From NCBI GenBank assembly GCA_014607495.2, contig CP053156.1, positions 6,882,001 to 6,946,000 of the forward strand: DNA of 64,000 bases, written 5' to 3'. How positions within the stretch are numbered: the first letter of the stretch is position 1; each line of letters begins with the position of its first letter. Position numbers and translations under genes: made by a program. Under the pieces are notes generated by a model. It did no database searches. It was not told where the DNA came from and worked only from the letters and a program-made list of their open reading frames with translations. Positions 1-10,836 of this stretch are shown piece by piece. This DNA is from Carposina sasakii. Taxonomy: Eukaryota > Arthropoda > Insecta > Lepidoptera > Carposinidae.

Positions 1-182
1 TTGCGAAAATAGAAATAAATTGTCAGCAATTTTGAATAATTCTGAATTTATGTTCTATTAGATAATTTGGACTGTTGTTGTTTTGCAAATAATATAAAAT
101 ATTTTTATTTTCCTGCAAAATAAACCCACTTATACACTTATTATGACAAAGGTACTCAAATATAGGTAATAAGGTATAAGGG
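1..182. other. AT-rich sequence, nothing recognised
   Basis: Simple AT-rich sequence with no open frame of note and no match to any repeat family seen elsewhere in the window. Confidence 0.6.
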
Positions 183-384
183 CATACTGTACAAGTCAGT
201 AGAGGGACAAGAGGGTCTTAGTGTTTTGTAGGCGATGGGCTGACCACCTGTCACTACTAACCGAAGTTGTACATCTCAACTATACCCTCAAAATTGGTCA
301 GAAGTGGCACCATGTGGTCCTATCGGCCCTTGGTGCTCTGCCTACCCCGTAAGGGATAAAGGCGTGATTATATGTATATGTGAT
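183..384 (+). mobile_element. Family A short retroelement, 5'-truncated copy
   Basis: First of six copies of a short interspersed element. It starts at GCATACTGTACAAGTCAG and runs to the shared 3' tail, which reads CTCTGCCTACCCCGTAAGGG, then GATAAAGGCGTGATTATATG and a short ATGT-type repeat. Compared with the fuller copies at 8.8, 15.5 and 59.2 kb it lacks the first ~65 bp (an A-run and CTTCTCTTCCCGGG). I see no clear Pol III A or B box, so it may be a SINE of another type or a non-autonomous LINE derivative. The fixed 3' tail with variable 5' end points to target-primed reverse transcription. Confidence 0.8.
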
Positions 385-904
385 AAGGTATGACTACTTT
401 TCACTGCTTTCAATAAGCAGATACCTTGTCTTATACATTATTATATTAATTTTCATGATATTTCTCAAGCTATCATAGCATAATTGTAATAAATAGATCA
501 ATTAACATAAATAAGTATAATTCAGTTTTCGTATCATGTTTTCAGTGCAATTCACGTACCTAAATCTTATCTAAAGAGACAAGAATAAATGAAAGGTGCG
601 CAGTAAAAGCTCCTGTCGCGTATTTAACAGCAATTACAGGGTTTGTCAGATCTTATAACATGATCTTTATGCACTAATTTAACCTACCAAATAGACTAGA
701 AGCTTAGTTAGGACAGAACCACGAAGGAAGAACATACAGGAGATGCGATATCGTTATGGATCAACGGACTAATCATGAAATGAGCAGGGGATTGGGGGTT
801 GGACCCCCCCCTGAGCTGGTTCAGGACTTGTAGAACATGATAATTTTATTTATATATTTTGATATCAATTTTAATTAATAATATAATGTTATGAAAAGAT
901 ACCG
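385..904. other. No recognisable feature
   Basis: AT-rich spacer between the family A copy and the LINE tail. It contains a C-run (GGACCCCCCCCTGAGC) near 805 but no gene or repeat that I can identify. Confidence 0.5.
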
Positions 905-1105
905 ACATGTCAACGGTCCAGCAAGCTGAAGTCAATGAGCACATAGTCGAAGAACTTCCGGATCGGAAGTTAGATTGGATACACATCGGCAAGCGCAGAT
1001 TGGAAAGGCACCGCGAGGTGACGGACGACCTGGCCACGGTCGCGGGCGTTGGTTGGATGCACGACCGGTCGGAGTGGAGGTTGTTGGGAGATTTGTCATT
1101 ATACA
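905..1105 (+). pseudogene. RTE-like LINE ORF2 C-terminal tail, degenerate
   Basis: An open frame from 907 contains GKRRLERHREVTDDLATVAG and then VGWM...DRSEWRLLGD. The same peptide series recurs on the minus strand at 51.9-52.2 kb and 63.1-63.5 kb, with TDDLAKVAGVGWMQAASDRS as the best-preserved version. Lepidopteran non-LTR retrotransposons of RTE type end in this kind of tail after the reverse transcriptase domain. Only about 65 codons remain and no catalytic motif is present. It is a dead fragment; the longer overlapping frame running to 1463 is not a gene. Confidence 0.75.
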
Positions 1106-1700
1106 GTCGATGTCATATTATTATTCAATACAACGCATATTTCTAGTTAATGTGAAAAATAAATATTTCGCAGAATTAAGAGTTTTTCAAGCGTCAGGAC
1201 CAGGAATATCACTTATCCAGAAAATGGCAAACAAGGATCATCATTTTCGGGACACAAATCTTTTACACTGCTTACGACAACTTGCTCTCTCATTCACAAG
1301 AGAAGTGTTCACAGGTCGACAACATTTACTTACAGCCAATTTCAATAACCGATCTCGAGAGATTTTTTGCGTATATTTCATACCCCTCGATACCTATCTG
1401 TTAACAAATCATTCACCACGTTCCATTCCGTTTTTCATACAAAATTTCAAACTTGGAATTTAAAAGATTTATTGTTATCAAAATCAAATTATAAGAGATT
1501 CTTTATCATGTCTAGTACTTATTAAGTTTCCGGAATTAGCATTATACGTCGATAGTATTATTATTAAATAAACGTTCTGCGCAGAATTAAGGGTTTTTCA
1601 AGCGTCATATTATCCAGATTTTTTTCTACGAACATAAGTTATTAGGCCACAATAACCGATCCGAGAGATTTTTTGTATTTCAGATATTCTTCCTTGATGG
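1097..1700 (+). repeat. Divergent direct duplication, ~443 bp period
   Basis: Blocks from 1097 reappear in the same order from 1540. The shared blocks are CATTATAC(A)GTCGAT with a TATTATTATT run, GCAGAATTAAG(A/G)GTTTTTC plus AAGCGTCA, and AACCGATC(T)CGAGAGATTTT. The second copy lacks about 130 bp between the second and third blocks. No transposon ends are visible, so this may be an old tandem duplication or two fragments of an unknown repeat. Confidence 0.6.
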
Positions 1701-2202
1701 GCTGCTTCCATATGAACGAACACCCCTCCTGTCTAAGACCACCCAAGACTTCGGTTCGGTTTGAGCTGATACAAATGCGCTGTCCCATGGACACCTGCTC
1801 ACATCCTTTGCGAGATATTGTGCGGGCGATTAGAGAAGGATTAACTTTAGAGTTAATAAAAATATTATTTTTTTAAAATATCTAAAGTGTTAAACTAGGT
1901 TGACCTCTATCACGTCTCTCTTTCTTACAAAAAGTATGCTTGAGAAAAATATAAAACAATTCATTAGCTAAGACAAGTATTTCAAGCACGGAATTAAACT
2001 CTTGAAAATAATATTTTTGGAAATTGACAAATATAAAAGTAGCATTTCTAAACTAAAATCTGTGAACATGTCACATTTCGCGAAAACCCAATATTTTATC
2101 CAGGACGGGACAACAGGGTGGCTAATATGTATAATATGTAGGTAGATGTTATAAATACATATTCATAAAAGGTTTTTATATACAATACATGAATGAAATA
2201 CA
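1701..2202. other. No recognisable feature
   Basis: AT-rich spacer. A 67-codon open frame over 1673-1876 shows no motif and overlaps the duplicated block, so I do not treat it as a gene. Confidence 0.5.
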
Positions 2203-2493
2203 TCTATACATATAATAAAAATGTAACGGATTGCTGTCTGTACATGGAGAAAAATATTATAGGAGACCTTTATCCAACGCCAATAGTACCCAAAATAATG
2301 ATTTTTGGAATTGTTGTCTGTTTGTGCGTTTGTGCACGCTAATCTCAGAAACGGCTGAACCGATTTCGATGCAGTTTTCAGGAATATATTGTGACAGGTC
2401 CCACTTAACATATAGGCTACTTTTTATTCCGGATAATTTCGACATTTTGTTTTTTCTGTAGTCCACGCGGACGGAGTCTCGGGCGTCCACTAG
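2203..2493 (+). mobile_element. Non-autonomous Helitron (family H), complete
   Basis: The element starts with TC after an A (A|TCTATACATATAATAAAA) and ends in CTAG followed by T, the expected Helitron insertion between A and T. Just before CTAG lies a short GC-rich hairpin in which GGACG pairs with CGTCC. The interior includes GAAACGGCTGAACCGATTTC and AATTTCGACATTTTG. Related copies lie at 52.2 and 57.5 kb on the minus strand. It carries no Rep/helicase coding sequence and would need a helper. Assignment rests on the terminal signature plus the A|T target. Confidence 0.8.
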
Positions 2494-2611
2494 TTTATAA
2501 AATATTCGTTTCTTTGAATCCCAGTTTCACCACTTATTAGGTGCCGGATGACCTAACTGACTTCTTTCTGACGGGTAAATGTATCTACCAGTGCCAGTTA
2601 GGTTATCCGAG

Positions 2612-3137
2612 CTATTCCGTTCCGATCCCAGCTAGTGATCCCGCAACGGATCCGTTTTATTTAATTTTATTCTTATCCGATCCCGTTGCGGGATCAGATA
2701 ATATTTCATTTATTTTGTATTCCGTTCTGATCCCGTGTGTCTTATCAATGATTTTTTAGTACAGTTAGCAAGTAAATCAGTAGACACATACAATGTTGTT
2801 TTTCGAATGATTGTTGATTTCTACTAAGAGATCGAGACTATTTTACTATTTTTTCCATTTTCTTTATTAATAATTTTATATTTTTTATTTTTCTTAACTT
2901 TGTCGTTCTTCAATAAAACAACAAGTATAATTTTCATTCTTTTATTTCCTATTTTAATTATATAATAATTATAAATAAAAATAAATTAATATTTTATTTT
3001 CTGACTTTACAAATTAAAAAACTCCACGGGATCAGACCGGAATATAATTTTTTTTGGTATCAGATCGGAATTTGTTGTGGATTTTTCTTTAAAGTAAAAA
3101 AAGGATTATTTTAAGGGATCGGACCGGAATAGATCGA
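2612..3137 (+). mobile_element. Family I element, copy 1 (GGGATC-box TIR element)
   Basis: Its inverted ends are CTATTCCGTTCCGATCCC on the left and GGGATCGGACCGGAATAG on the right. Several more GGGATCNGANCGGAAT boxes in both orientations sit within about 150 bp of each end, around an AT-rich core. A second copy at 8096-8525 in opposite orientation aligns over most of its length. This copy is about 95 bp longer because of extra AT-rich blocks, one resembling a segment near 62 kb (CCATTTCTTTATTAATAATT). The repeated subterminal boxes look like transposase-binding sites, but I cannot assign a superfamily. Confidence 0.7.
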
Positions 3138-3430
3138 TTATCCAAAACTTAAAGGCAAGTAGTAAAACCAACGCCTATACTCGTAGCTTACTAACTTTAT
3201 CTCTATACATATAATATTAGTATGGAGATACTAAGCTAGTACCCTGCTAGTACTCTCAATACTCAGAGCACATATTACTCTAGTACAATACCAGCTCATC
3301 GTAAACAGTTCGTAATCAGTACTAGGCGACAGTACTAAGCCGAGTGCTGTTCCACCACTATTAGTAACTATTAGCCTGAGCCGACTAATGAAGAGTAATC
3401 GACGATTAATTCAACAGGTTAACGCCTCGA
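3138..3430. repeat. AGTAC/TAGTAC-rich degenerate segment
   Basis: Between 3236 and 3345 the motif CTAGTAC, AGTACT or CAGTACTA recurs at least five times, and AACGCCT appears near both edges (about 3171 and 3421). It could be a decayed short-period repeat. No homologous copy was found elsewhere in the window. Confidence 0.35.
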
Positions 3431-3740
3431 ATTAGATTTAGCCTTTTATTTGCCTATTTGCTATGGGAATATTATTAAATTTTCACTAGATATAATGTTA
3501 TTGCAATAGTACATATCTAGCTGTATATGGTATAGCTCAATGTTAAGAGATTTTTGGTATACCACAGATTAAATCTTCAATTGTTTTCATACATCATTTC
3601 AAAGTTGGAATAAAAAAATGTGACAATTGGCTCCTGTCTGTACTATCGACGCGTAAGGAACATCTATGAAAATGACAATGTGACGATAGTTACGGATTAT
3701 CGAGAGGTTCATGCATACCCCACTGACCACGATACTAGGT
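3431..3740. other. No recognisable feature
   Basis: AT-rich spacer before a family B element. The open frame 3620-3856 runs into that element and is chance. Confidence 0.5.
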
Positions 3741-3741
3741 A

Positions 3742-4060
3742 TACAGGGTGTTTTTTAGTCGTCAACGTTCCCGAAAACTACGGAATTTCCTCATCATCAC
3801 GATCATTTTTCTCCATGGAAGCATTCCTGGGAAGTGTCTGGTTCCGTAGATATTAGGGTCCAAAGTTAAGTAAATAGACTGAGTTTTTCTGCGTAAATGC
3901 ACATAGACGCTCGTAGCAAGATTTTTTCACGAGAAATAATTAATATCTGTCTTTGAAAAATAAATACTGGACACCATAAATTTCGCCCGATCAAGTTTTT
4001 TTTTTCCAAAAAAATTTAGTTCGTTTCCCAGCATTTTTTTTGGCATAAACTATATATTCC
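3742..4060 (+). mobile_element. Family B MITE, copy 1 (right end missing)
   Basis: Starts at TA|CAGGGTGTTTTTTAGTCGTC and carries the family landmarks GTTCCCGAAAACTACGGAAT, ATCATTTTTCTCCATGGAAG, GGGTCCAAAG and AATTAATATCTGTC. It stops at the GGCATAAAC block, so the right terminus with GGTGGCCAC and CACCCTG is lost. The family has no coding capacity. Intact members are flanked by TATA on both sides. Confidence 0.8.
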
Positions 4061-6639
4061 AGTTTCAAATACCAATAAGGTACATGAACCAGGGGATCTA
4101 TTTCTTTAGTTGCATAGGTACCTTTTTATATTATTTATACAATTTTAATTTGACTTATTTAATTATTGATCGTATTTATTTTATAACTACTGTTTGGTAT
4201 AAGGTTCCAATTTCTATTCCAATAAGTTTTTCACGAGAATTATGACCTTCAGTTCACTTTTCAGGAAATTTAGTAAGCGAAAATCTATTCCAAGGTTCAA
4301 GTACCTTCAAAATGTCAAGTATGTGCACCTCTACTTCTCACTTCTGTAAATAGTCACGTTTGTAGGTTAGTCCGGCAGTTTTAAGCCCTTAGCTAAACTA
4401 TGACTTATGGCGCTTGCGACTTGAAATTAAGTACATGTTGTGATTACCGTGGTGATTTATGTCAGCGATAAATACATCGGTGCAGTGATTGATGGCTTTA
4501 TTTTCTTTGTGTCTCATTAAAATATGGTTACGAATGGATTGTACGAGTACTATTATTTTATTTGACGATTGCTGTAATTCTTGAACAGTAATGAGTTGGA
4601 AGCTTAGTAGGATGTTGATGTGATGAATATAGATGTTTGTTTATTTATGTACCATTGTATTATTTGTATTATTGCTTACTTTACCTACACCAAGGCGCCA
4701 TTCAATTTTCATATACGTAAAACATAACATGAATTTTGAATGCAGAATTTTTGAGGTAAGACAATACATAAAAGTAGGCCTTTGAATTATTAAAGTTTGT
4801 AAAAATTTATATTTATTTCTTTAATAGTACAAAGGGATGCCACTGTGTGGGCCTATATTTGATTTTAATATGATAGTATATTTAATGATCACATATTATT
4901 AATACGAGATCAAAGGTAAAAGCACATGCCGAGAGTTCCTCTGTTAAATAATCAGCTATGTATCTTAGTTTACGAGTAGAATAACATAAAATCGTCTTGG
5001 TCCAAACACATTATAATAAACATACATACGACATCCTTAAACAGAATTACCAGTATCATGGGAATAAAAACTCACAGAAGGACTTAAAAAACGATCGTCA
5101 TGGATTTAAAAAAAAATCTAATCTCTTAAAATAGTTCTCTCTCTAAAAAAATTTTTGACAGTATCTATACATATACACAGGGCTGGGTTTGCGAAATGAA
5201 GTAACCAAAACTGCAGTATAGTTCAGCATATCGAGAACAGATGTAATTAATTTGAATTTATCTTGACCAAGTAGAAATTATTTTTAAATTTATTAAATAC
5301 CACTTCAGATACAAAGTACTAATCACACTTCTAAATGATTGTAGACAAGGAGCTTGAACCTAATAGGTTGCACAATTTGAAACACACATCCCAGCTTTCT
5401 ATCCGTTATTATTCCAAGCATCTCTCCAGAAATAATATCCCGCATCGCGTCACCTCGAGATAAAAGGAATTAACTCACTCGCGAAACAGATTGTACTTAC
5501 TTTACTGTGCCATTCTAATTATGACAGTATAACTCTTAGAACCTTGGGCCTAAAGTCAAAGTTGCTCTGGCAATGCACTTAGGATATTTGAACAAAATAA
5601 ACGCCGTGTTATTACAAGTGCGTAGGTGGGTCTTTGTATAATTTCATTATGTGACAACCCTAATGTGTTGGTAGTGATGGGAAATACATTATCGATAAAC
5701 GGTATTAAGTAAGTAGGTTATATCAGTCTCATATTTATGCGAGGACACTATTACCATTACTTAGTATGTGTTTGAAATTTTATAAATACCTACAAAATAT
5801 CGAAAATTAATTATAGAGATACATTAATGAAAAACATTATTAACCTTTTTATACAACGGCTAATTTGAGTAGTTCAGCTCCTGTTGAGCAATATAAGCAG
5901 GTACCTATTAGTCGTTATATAAATGCAGGTATGTATTTGAAAATAAAAATATAATTAAATTATTATTTTTTAAATCATAATCATGACATCGCTTTGCTTT
6001 AGTCTAAATATTTCAGTGATTTCTTTTTTCATTAAATATTTCGCCAAACATCGATACATTCCACGTCTGAGTTACAACACTAGCCGTATTCCTTAACGGT
6101 GTTTGGGCTTTAACTATGAATTTTAAGTGTTTCACATTTAACCAAGTTGGACTAACTGTTTCTGGAAACAGGTGAAAATAATATTGTTTCTAATAATGGT
6201 TAGGATACGGTCTAAAATAATATTAAGCTTCCGGACACATCATGATGACGCCGGTTCTTAGTATTTCATTCGTATATTAGTTCGTATATTACGTATACGA
6301 GGAGCGACTAAAAGAAGTAGAAAGATTAACATACGTATACAAACTGCTGTATTCCTTATAAGGTTGATTTACTCTAACCAAAACTGCAGGGTCATAAAGA
6401 AAATCTCACAGCCAAAGAAAGAGTAAATTAGTAAATAAGTAAAAGAAAAAGCTAGAAACGCGATCACGCTACAAACTATGATGGAATATGAGCACATCTT
6501 ACAAAATAACCAGCCTATTTGTTATAGAGATAAATGACAAATTTAGGTACACCGAGAACTTTATATTACATAACTAAATTCGAAAATTGTCTATCATTTA
6601 TCTAGGTCTATTGTATAATTTCGTCTAGGTAGGTATACG
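4061..6639. other. Long stretch without recognised features
   Basis: About 2.6 kb of AT-rich DNA with no repeat family or gene I can identify, apart from a possible SINE D remnant near 4.6 kb listed separately. A short direct repeat of TTCGTATATTA lies near 6.27 kb. Confidence 0.5.
4612..4668 (+). repeat. Possible SINE D remnant
   Basis: GATGTGATGAATATAGATGT, then TTGTTT and TATTTATGTACC, resembles the body of the tRNA-derived SINE D (GATGAATATCGATGTTTGTT). The tRNA-like head and the tail are not recognisable. The match is short and could be coincidence. Confidence 0.3.
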
Positions 6640-6884
6640 CATGAACGTATAAAGAAAAACGGACGTAATGCTGTCAAAGCACAGATTGAAGCACCGTAAT
6701 GGCGGCGCTTTGCGCATTAATGCGTATTTTCTAGTAGGCGCCGAGCTTACTATGGTTTGTATGTGTGGGTGGATAACGCGTCAATACACATCCCTACTCC
6801 ATGGAATATCGTTACCGAGCTTACTATGAATACTTCACTCTGTGTATAGACAACACTCTGTCCGTTATTCTTCATACGTTCATG
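6640..6884. mobile_element. Family E TIR element, copy 1
   Basis: A 245 bp element with imperfect terminal inverted repeats of about 36 bp. The left end begins CATGAACGTATAAAGAAAAA, and the right end read on the other strand begins CATGAACGTATGAAGAATAA. Flanks are GGTATACG and GGTATACC, a 7-of-8 match that suggests an ~8 bp target duplication, as hAT elements make. GAGCTTACTATG occurs twice inside. The second copy is at 45.3 kb. There is no coding capacity. Confidence 0.75.
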
Positions 6885-8095
6885 GGTATACCTTGAAACT
6901 CTTTCCTAGACAATCCACAGCAATAATCGCAGTATTCGCACATGTTATTCTTAAATACAAACATCCTGTACAGCCGTTAGGTAATGAGGGCACATACCTT
7001 TACGTAATAAAAAAGCTCTCTACCTCAATTTTTTTTATCCTATTTAAAAACGTAATAAAACCAAATTCTCCCATCAAAAGCAAACAGCATAAGCGTTAAT
7101 GTTTTTGAAATAGCGCGCATAAAAATATCTGTTCAGGTAGGATTGCGCACGGACTGCGGCGCACGCGCAACGAGAACCACATGGCCTAGTGGTTAGGTAA
7201 GTACTGCGGATGAGACTTTTTGATACTTTTTACAAATTTCATTTTAACGACCAAGAATGATACCTTTCCCGCGAATAAATATAGGTAAAAAAGTCATATT
7301 ATTTTTCGTTAAGCTTATTTGGAAGCATGGTAAGCCGAGAAAACTGACAAATGGAGAAAACAAGAAGCATGGCTCCAACCCTCTACAGAGAGTGCTTCAC
7401 TTAATAATTCCTTTGAACAGCGGTGCCTTGTAGCTGCTCAATGTATAAAATTGTTAATTCCCAAATCGTGCAGAATCAATTGAAAGCGTAAGTCCACTCC
7501 GCTACATCTCCGTTGTCGAACTATAACCAGTATGATCGAATATCTGTTTTATAAGTTAGTTGGTTGTCCAAAGAGCTGTAAAATTAATTATTTACTATCA
7601 AAACGCTTCAGTCGCAGTACTCTCATGTCGATCATGCGCGCACGCATCAAACATTCAGTAAAACCAACAGGTAATTTACAGCCGCGCTGGTAATACTGTT
7701 TATTTTCGAACTAAATCTATTTATTTTCGAAGTCCGGTCGATGATGATGAGATTTTATTATTGTTTAAGCGGCAACACCTGTATTTTGATTCAAAATGTT
7801 GGAAATCATTTCCGTTGATAGGTAGACGTGTAAACATTTCTCCATTTTTTTTTGCAGGTATAATAATAGCAAAAGATGTTTACGATATGCTTATAAAATA
7901 AATACAATTTTTGAACCGATACGACCCATAGAGTTTGAAATTTGATTGAAATAGTAGATTTTGAAAGACAACTCAGGTCTGTTAGTTCTTTCTATCATCT
8001 AAGTAGCGTCATTTTTAGAATATACTTACATATTATCCGTAACTCTTAAAGATCTACGAAAGTGGAAAGTCAAGATTATAACAGATTTTTGGATA
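6885..8095. other. No recognisable gene; isolated A-box-like motif
   Basis: AT-rich spacer. At about 7178-7195 CATGGCCTAGTGGTTAGG resembles a tRNA/SINE A box, but no B box follows within 60 bp. It may be the 5' scrap of a tRNA-derived SINE. Confidence 0.4.
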
Positions 8096-8525
8096 TATTC
8101 CGGTCCGATCCCTTAAACTAATCCTTTTTTACTAAAACAATTTTTAGATGCCGGTCTGATCCCGTGGAGTTCTTTTTTAATGTGTAAGGTCAGAAAATAA
8201 AATAAGAAATCAAATAATGAAAATTCTATAAGTTATTTTATTGAAGAACGACAAAGTTAAGAAAAAATAAAATAACAATTAGTAAAATAGTCTCGATCTC
8301 TTAGTAAAAATCAACAATCATTCGAAAAACAATATTGTATGTATCTACTGTTTTACTTGCTAACAGTACTAAAAATCATTGAGAAGACACACGGGGTCAG
8401 AACGGAATACAAAATAAATGAAATATTCATCTGATCCCGCGTCGGGATCGGATAGGAATAAAATTATAAAATTAAATAAAACTGACCCTTTGCGGGATCA
8501 CTTGCTGGGATCGGAACGGAATAGA
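8096..8525 (-). mobile_element. Family I element, copy 2
   Basis: Inverted relative to the copy at 2.6-3.1 kb. It starts TATTCCGGTCCGATCCC and ends GGGATCGGAACGGAATAG. Shared landmarks on the minus strand include GCAAGTAAA(A/T)CAGTAGA, TCGAATGATTGTTGATTT and GAGATCGAGACTATTTTACT. It lacks the AT-rich additions of copy 1, so it is nearer the likely ancestral length of about 430 bp. Confidence 0.7.
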
Positions 8526-8812
8526 TCGATTTTTGTACTTGTTAATATACACACACTCGGCTATGTTCCTAAATATGGGGTAGCCAAAACTTTAGTATCA
8601 CAGAAAAGATATTTACAGTTACATTTAGCATAGCAAGTCATTGACAAGTTGCTAGCACATCGCCAATTGAAAGAATGTTCCTTACTTCCTATTGACACGA
8701 CTCATATGCTGATGAATTCTAGTGAAGCCTCGCATCAGATCTTCCTCCATATAACAATACTAATATGAGTACGCAAAGGCGGAAATAATAGACCTTACCA
8801 CGAATTTATATA
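8526..8812. other. No recognisable feature
   Basis: Spacer between the family I and family A elements. Nothing identified. Confidence 0.5.
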
Positions 8813-9082
8813 CATACATATATACATATAATCACACCTTTATACCTTACGGGGTAGGCAGAACACCAAGGGCCGATAGAACCACATGGTGCCACTTCTG
8901 ACCAATTTTGAGGGTATAGTTGAGATGAACAAGTTCGGTTAGTAGTGACAGGTGGTCAGCCCATCGCCTACAAAACGCCAAGACCCTCTTGTCGCTCTAC
9001 TGACTTGTACAGTATGCACGGGAAGAGAAACAGCTGTAGTATTATAGTTTTTTTTTCACTCCCAGAGCAGCATAAAAGATGA
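8813..9082 (-). mobile_element. Family A short retroelement, near full length
   Basis: Reading the minus strand gives the most complete order: GCTGCTCTGGGAGTGAAAAA, an ACTACAGCTG block, CTTCCCGTGCATACTG, AAGTCAGTAGAGCGACAAG, CCCTCAAAATTGGTCAGAAG, CCTTGGTGTTCTGCCTACCC, and the TATATGTATATATG tail. No coding sequence is present. Confidence 0.8.
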
Positions 9083-9540
9083 ATTTATATTATTAATTTT
9101 GATAGATATAGGTAATTAACTTTTCATTACATTAACCAAACAAACCTACTACTAGCAATTAATACACAAACTAATAAGCGTTGCATGCCAATTAACCGAC
9201 AGAACACATTACAATCATAAAATAACATAACACACTGCTAAATGGTCCGTCCAAATTGGCTTCCAATCAACACCTACGCAAATAAAACAAAGTTACAGTC
9301 TATGTATAGTACATACCTGGTTTCTAAGCCAATCAAGAATTAGAGTTCACCTTTCCCAACGATTTAGAAGCTATAAATCGTTGAGGGCTCACCTGTCGTC
9401 ACGATGCGGGATGCCGAGCGGAGCGAGCGCAGTTTTGTCCTAGTGGACTTACAAGTACAAATATGCTAGACTAGCGGCCGCCTACGATTTCGTTGGCATA
9501 CCTATACTTAAAGATTTCCGTGATTTTTCGTGTTATGTTT
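9083..9540. other. Unassigned spacer with a possible Helitron 3' scrap
   Basis: Mostly unassigned. At about 9473-9500 the minus strand reads AACGAAATCGTAGGCGGCCG, then CTAG and T, which resembles a decayed Helitron 3' end. No partner 5' end was found. Confidence 0.35.
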
Positions 9541-9548
9541 ATAATTTC

Positions 9549-9580
9549 TTTTATATATATATATATATATGTATATATAT
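9549..9580. repeat. (TA)n microsatellite
   Basis: Uninterrupted TATATA run broken once by a G. Confidence 0.9.
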
Positions 9581-9904
9581 CACGCAATATAATCACGTCG
9601 CTGGGAATATTTTTAACGGATTATAAAATAGACCAAATGTTTTATTTACCTGTAAGTAATTTTCGTCGAGTTTTTATGAGGTGGGATTGAATAGATAGAC
9701 CGAAATGACTTTGCTTTTGTTTTTTGATTTGTAAAGTTAAAAACTGGAAATATTAAATATGTACGTGACTAAAAGCATTTTTTTGTTTAATTTTTATAAT
9801 ATTCCTACTAATTATTAATCGATAGCATACCTACTGCAAAAAAATGCTAAAATAATCCACATTGATGGAATAGCCATTCTCGTTAATTGCGACTCGTAGT
9901 TCTT

Positions 9905-10045
9905 GACTTTGAATACGCGACGTGGCGAAGATTCGCCGCGCGACGCGGATGCGTGGCGTGAGGCGAATTCGCCGCGTGCCCCGCGTGCTTTGTGGCGCGA
10001 CGCAGTGTCGTGCTGAGGTGTGATTGACGAGCCGATGGGCGCCAA
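9905..10045. other. CpG-rich patch with internal repeats
   Basis: About 140 bp of strikingly CpG-rich DNA in an AT-rich setting. It holds GCGACG three times, the palindrome GGCGAATTCGCC, and the near-palindrome GGCGAAGATTCGCC. An open frame of 76 codons crosses it on the minus strand but is compositionally driven (Arg/Ser/Ala) and has no motif. It may be the surviving middle of a GC-rich element or a small CpG-rich regulatory patch. Confidence 0.5.
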
Positions 10046-10836
10046 GTTTCGGTTCAGGTGTTTTAAAATTAGTTGTCGATGGACACGTTAGAAAGATAAG
10101 GTAAATTCACTTTGGTCAAAATTGATGAACCTCTAACCACCTTTTCAACACAAACGTGTCAAATGGCATTAGGTGTAGGTAGGTAGGTACTGAAATAGTA
10201 AAATATAATACCTATTATTTAAAAAGTTTTTCAATGACAGTGAAAATGCACTTAATTATCATTCCGCAATTATGTTAATTACAAAAATAGCGAGAAATCT
10301 CTTTAAAGAATTTTTAAGCATAGTTGACTAATCTACGAAATGTAAAATGCACAAGATTAGCATACTTTTTAACCCTTCCCCTAAAATTTTCCACCGAAAT
10401 ATTCGAAACAAGGTTACAAAATTATAATTACATACCTCGCGGAATGTAATTAGCCCCGCCCCCCACCATCGTTCTTATCTTCAAAGAATTTTCGCCGCCA
10501 AACTCCACGGTTATCAGGTAAAACTTCGTAAGTAGCAAATTGAAAATTTTACGGTGCCCTCTCGAATTAATTGTGTTATCAAATATTAATGCCCTATCTC
10601 GGCGAGTTTAATTACCTTGTTGAGGAATTTGCAAATTCACGACTTGGCGAGTTTTGCGGTCAGAGTGTGCTTTTTGGAACTGCTTTTAGTTTTAGGTAGG
10701 TGACTTATATTTTTTCCTGATCTTGCAATGGTCTAATAGAAAAATGTGAATAGTGGTACATATCGTAGGCATTGGAAATTGTCTAAAGTTCTGTGTAGAA
10801 TGATTACAAAGCGAACTCATGTAGGTCGTAGGTATA
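10046..10836. other. No recognisable feature
   Basis: AT-rich spacer. A C-rich tract (CCCCGCCCCCCACC) sits near 10455. No gene or repeat identified. Confidence 0.5.

Noticed and set aside
975..1463. 162-codon plus-strand open frame
   Set aside because: Overlaps the LINE tail in the wrong frame and continues into unique AT-rich DNA; no domain or start context.
10430..10470. GC box CCCCGCCCCCCACC as a promoter element
   Set aside because: Isolated motif with no associated start site or reading frame.
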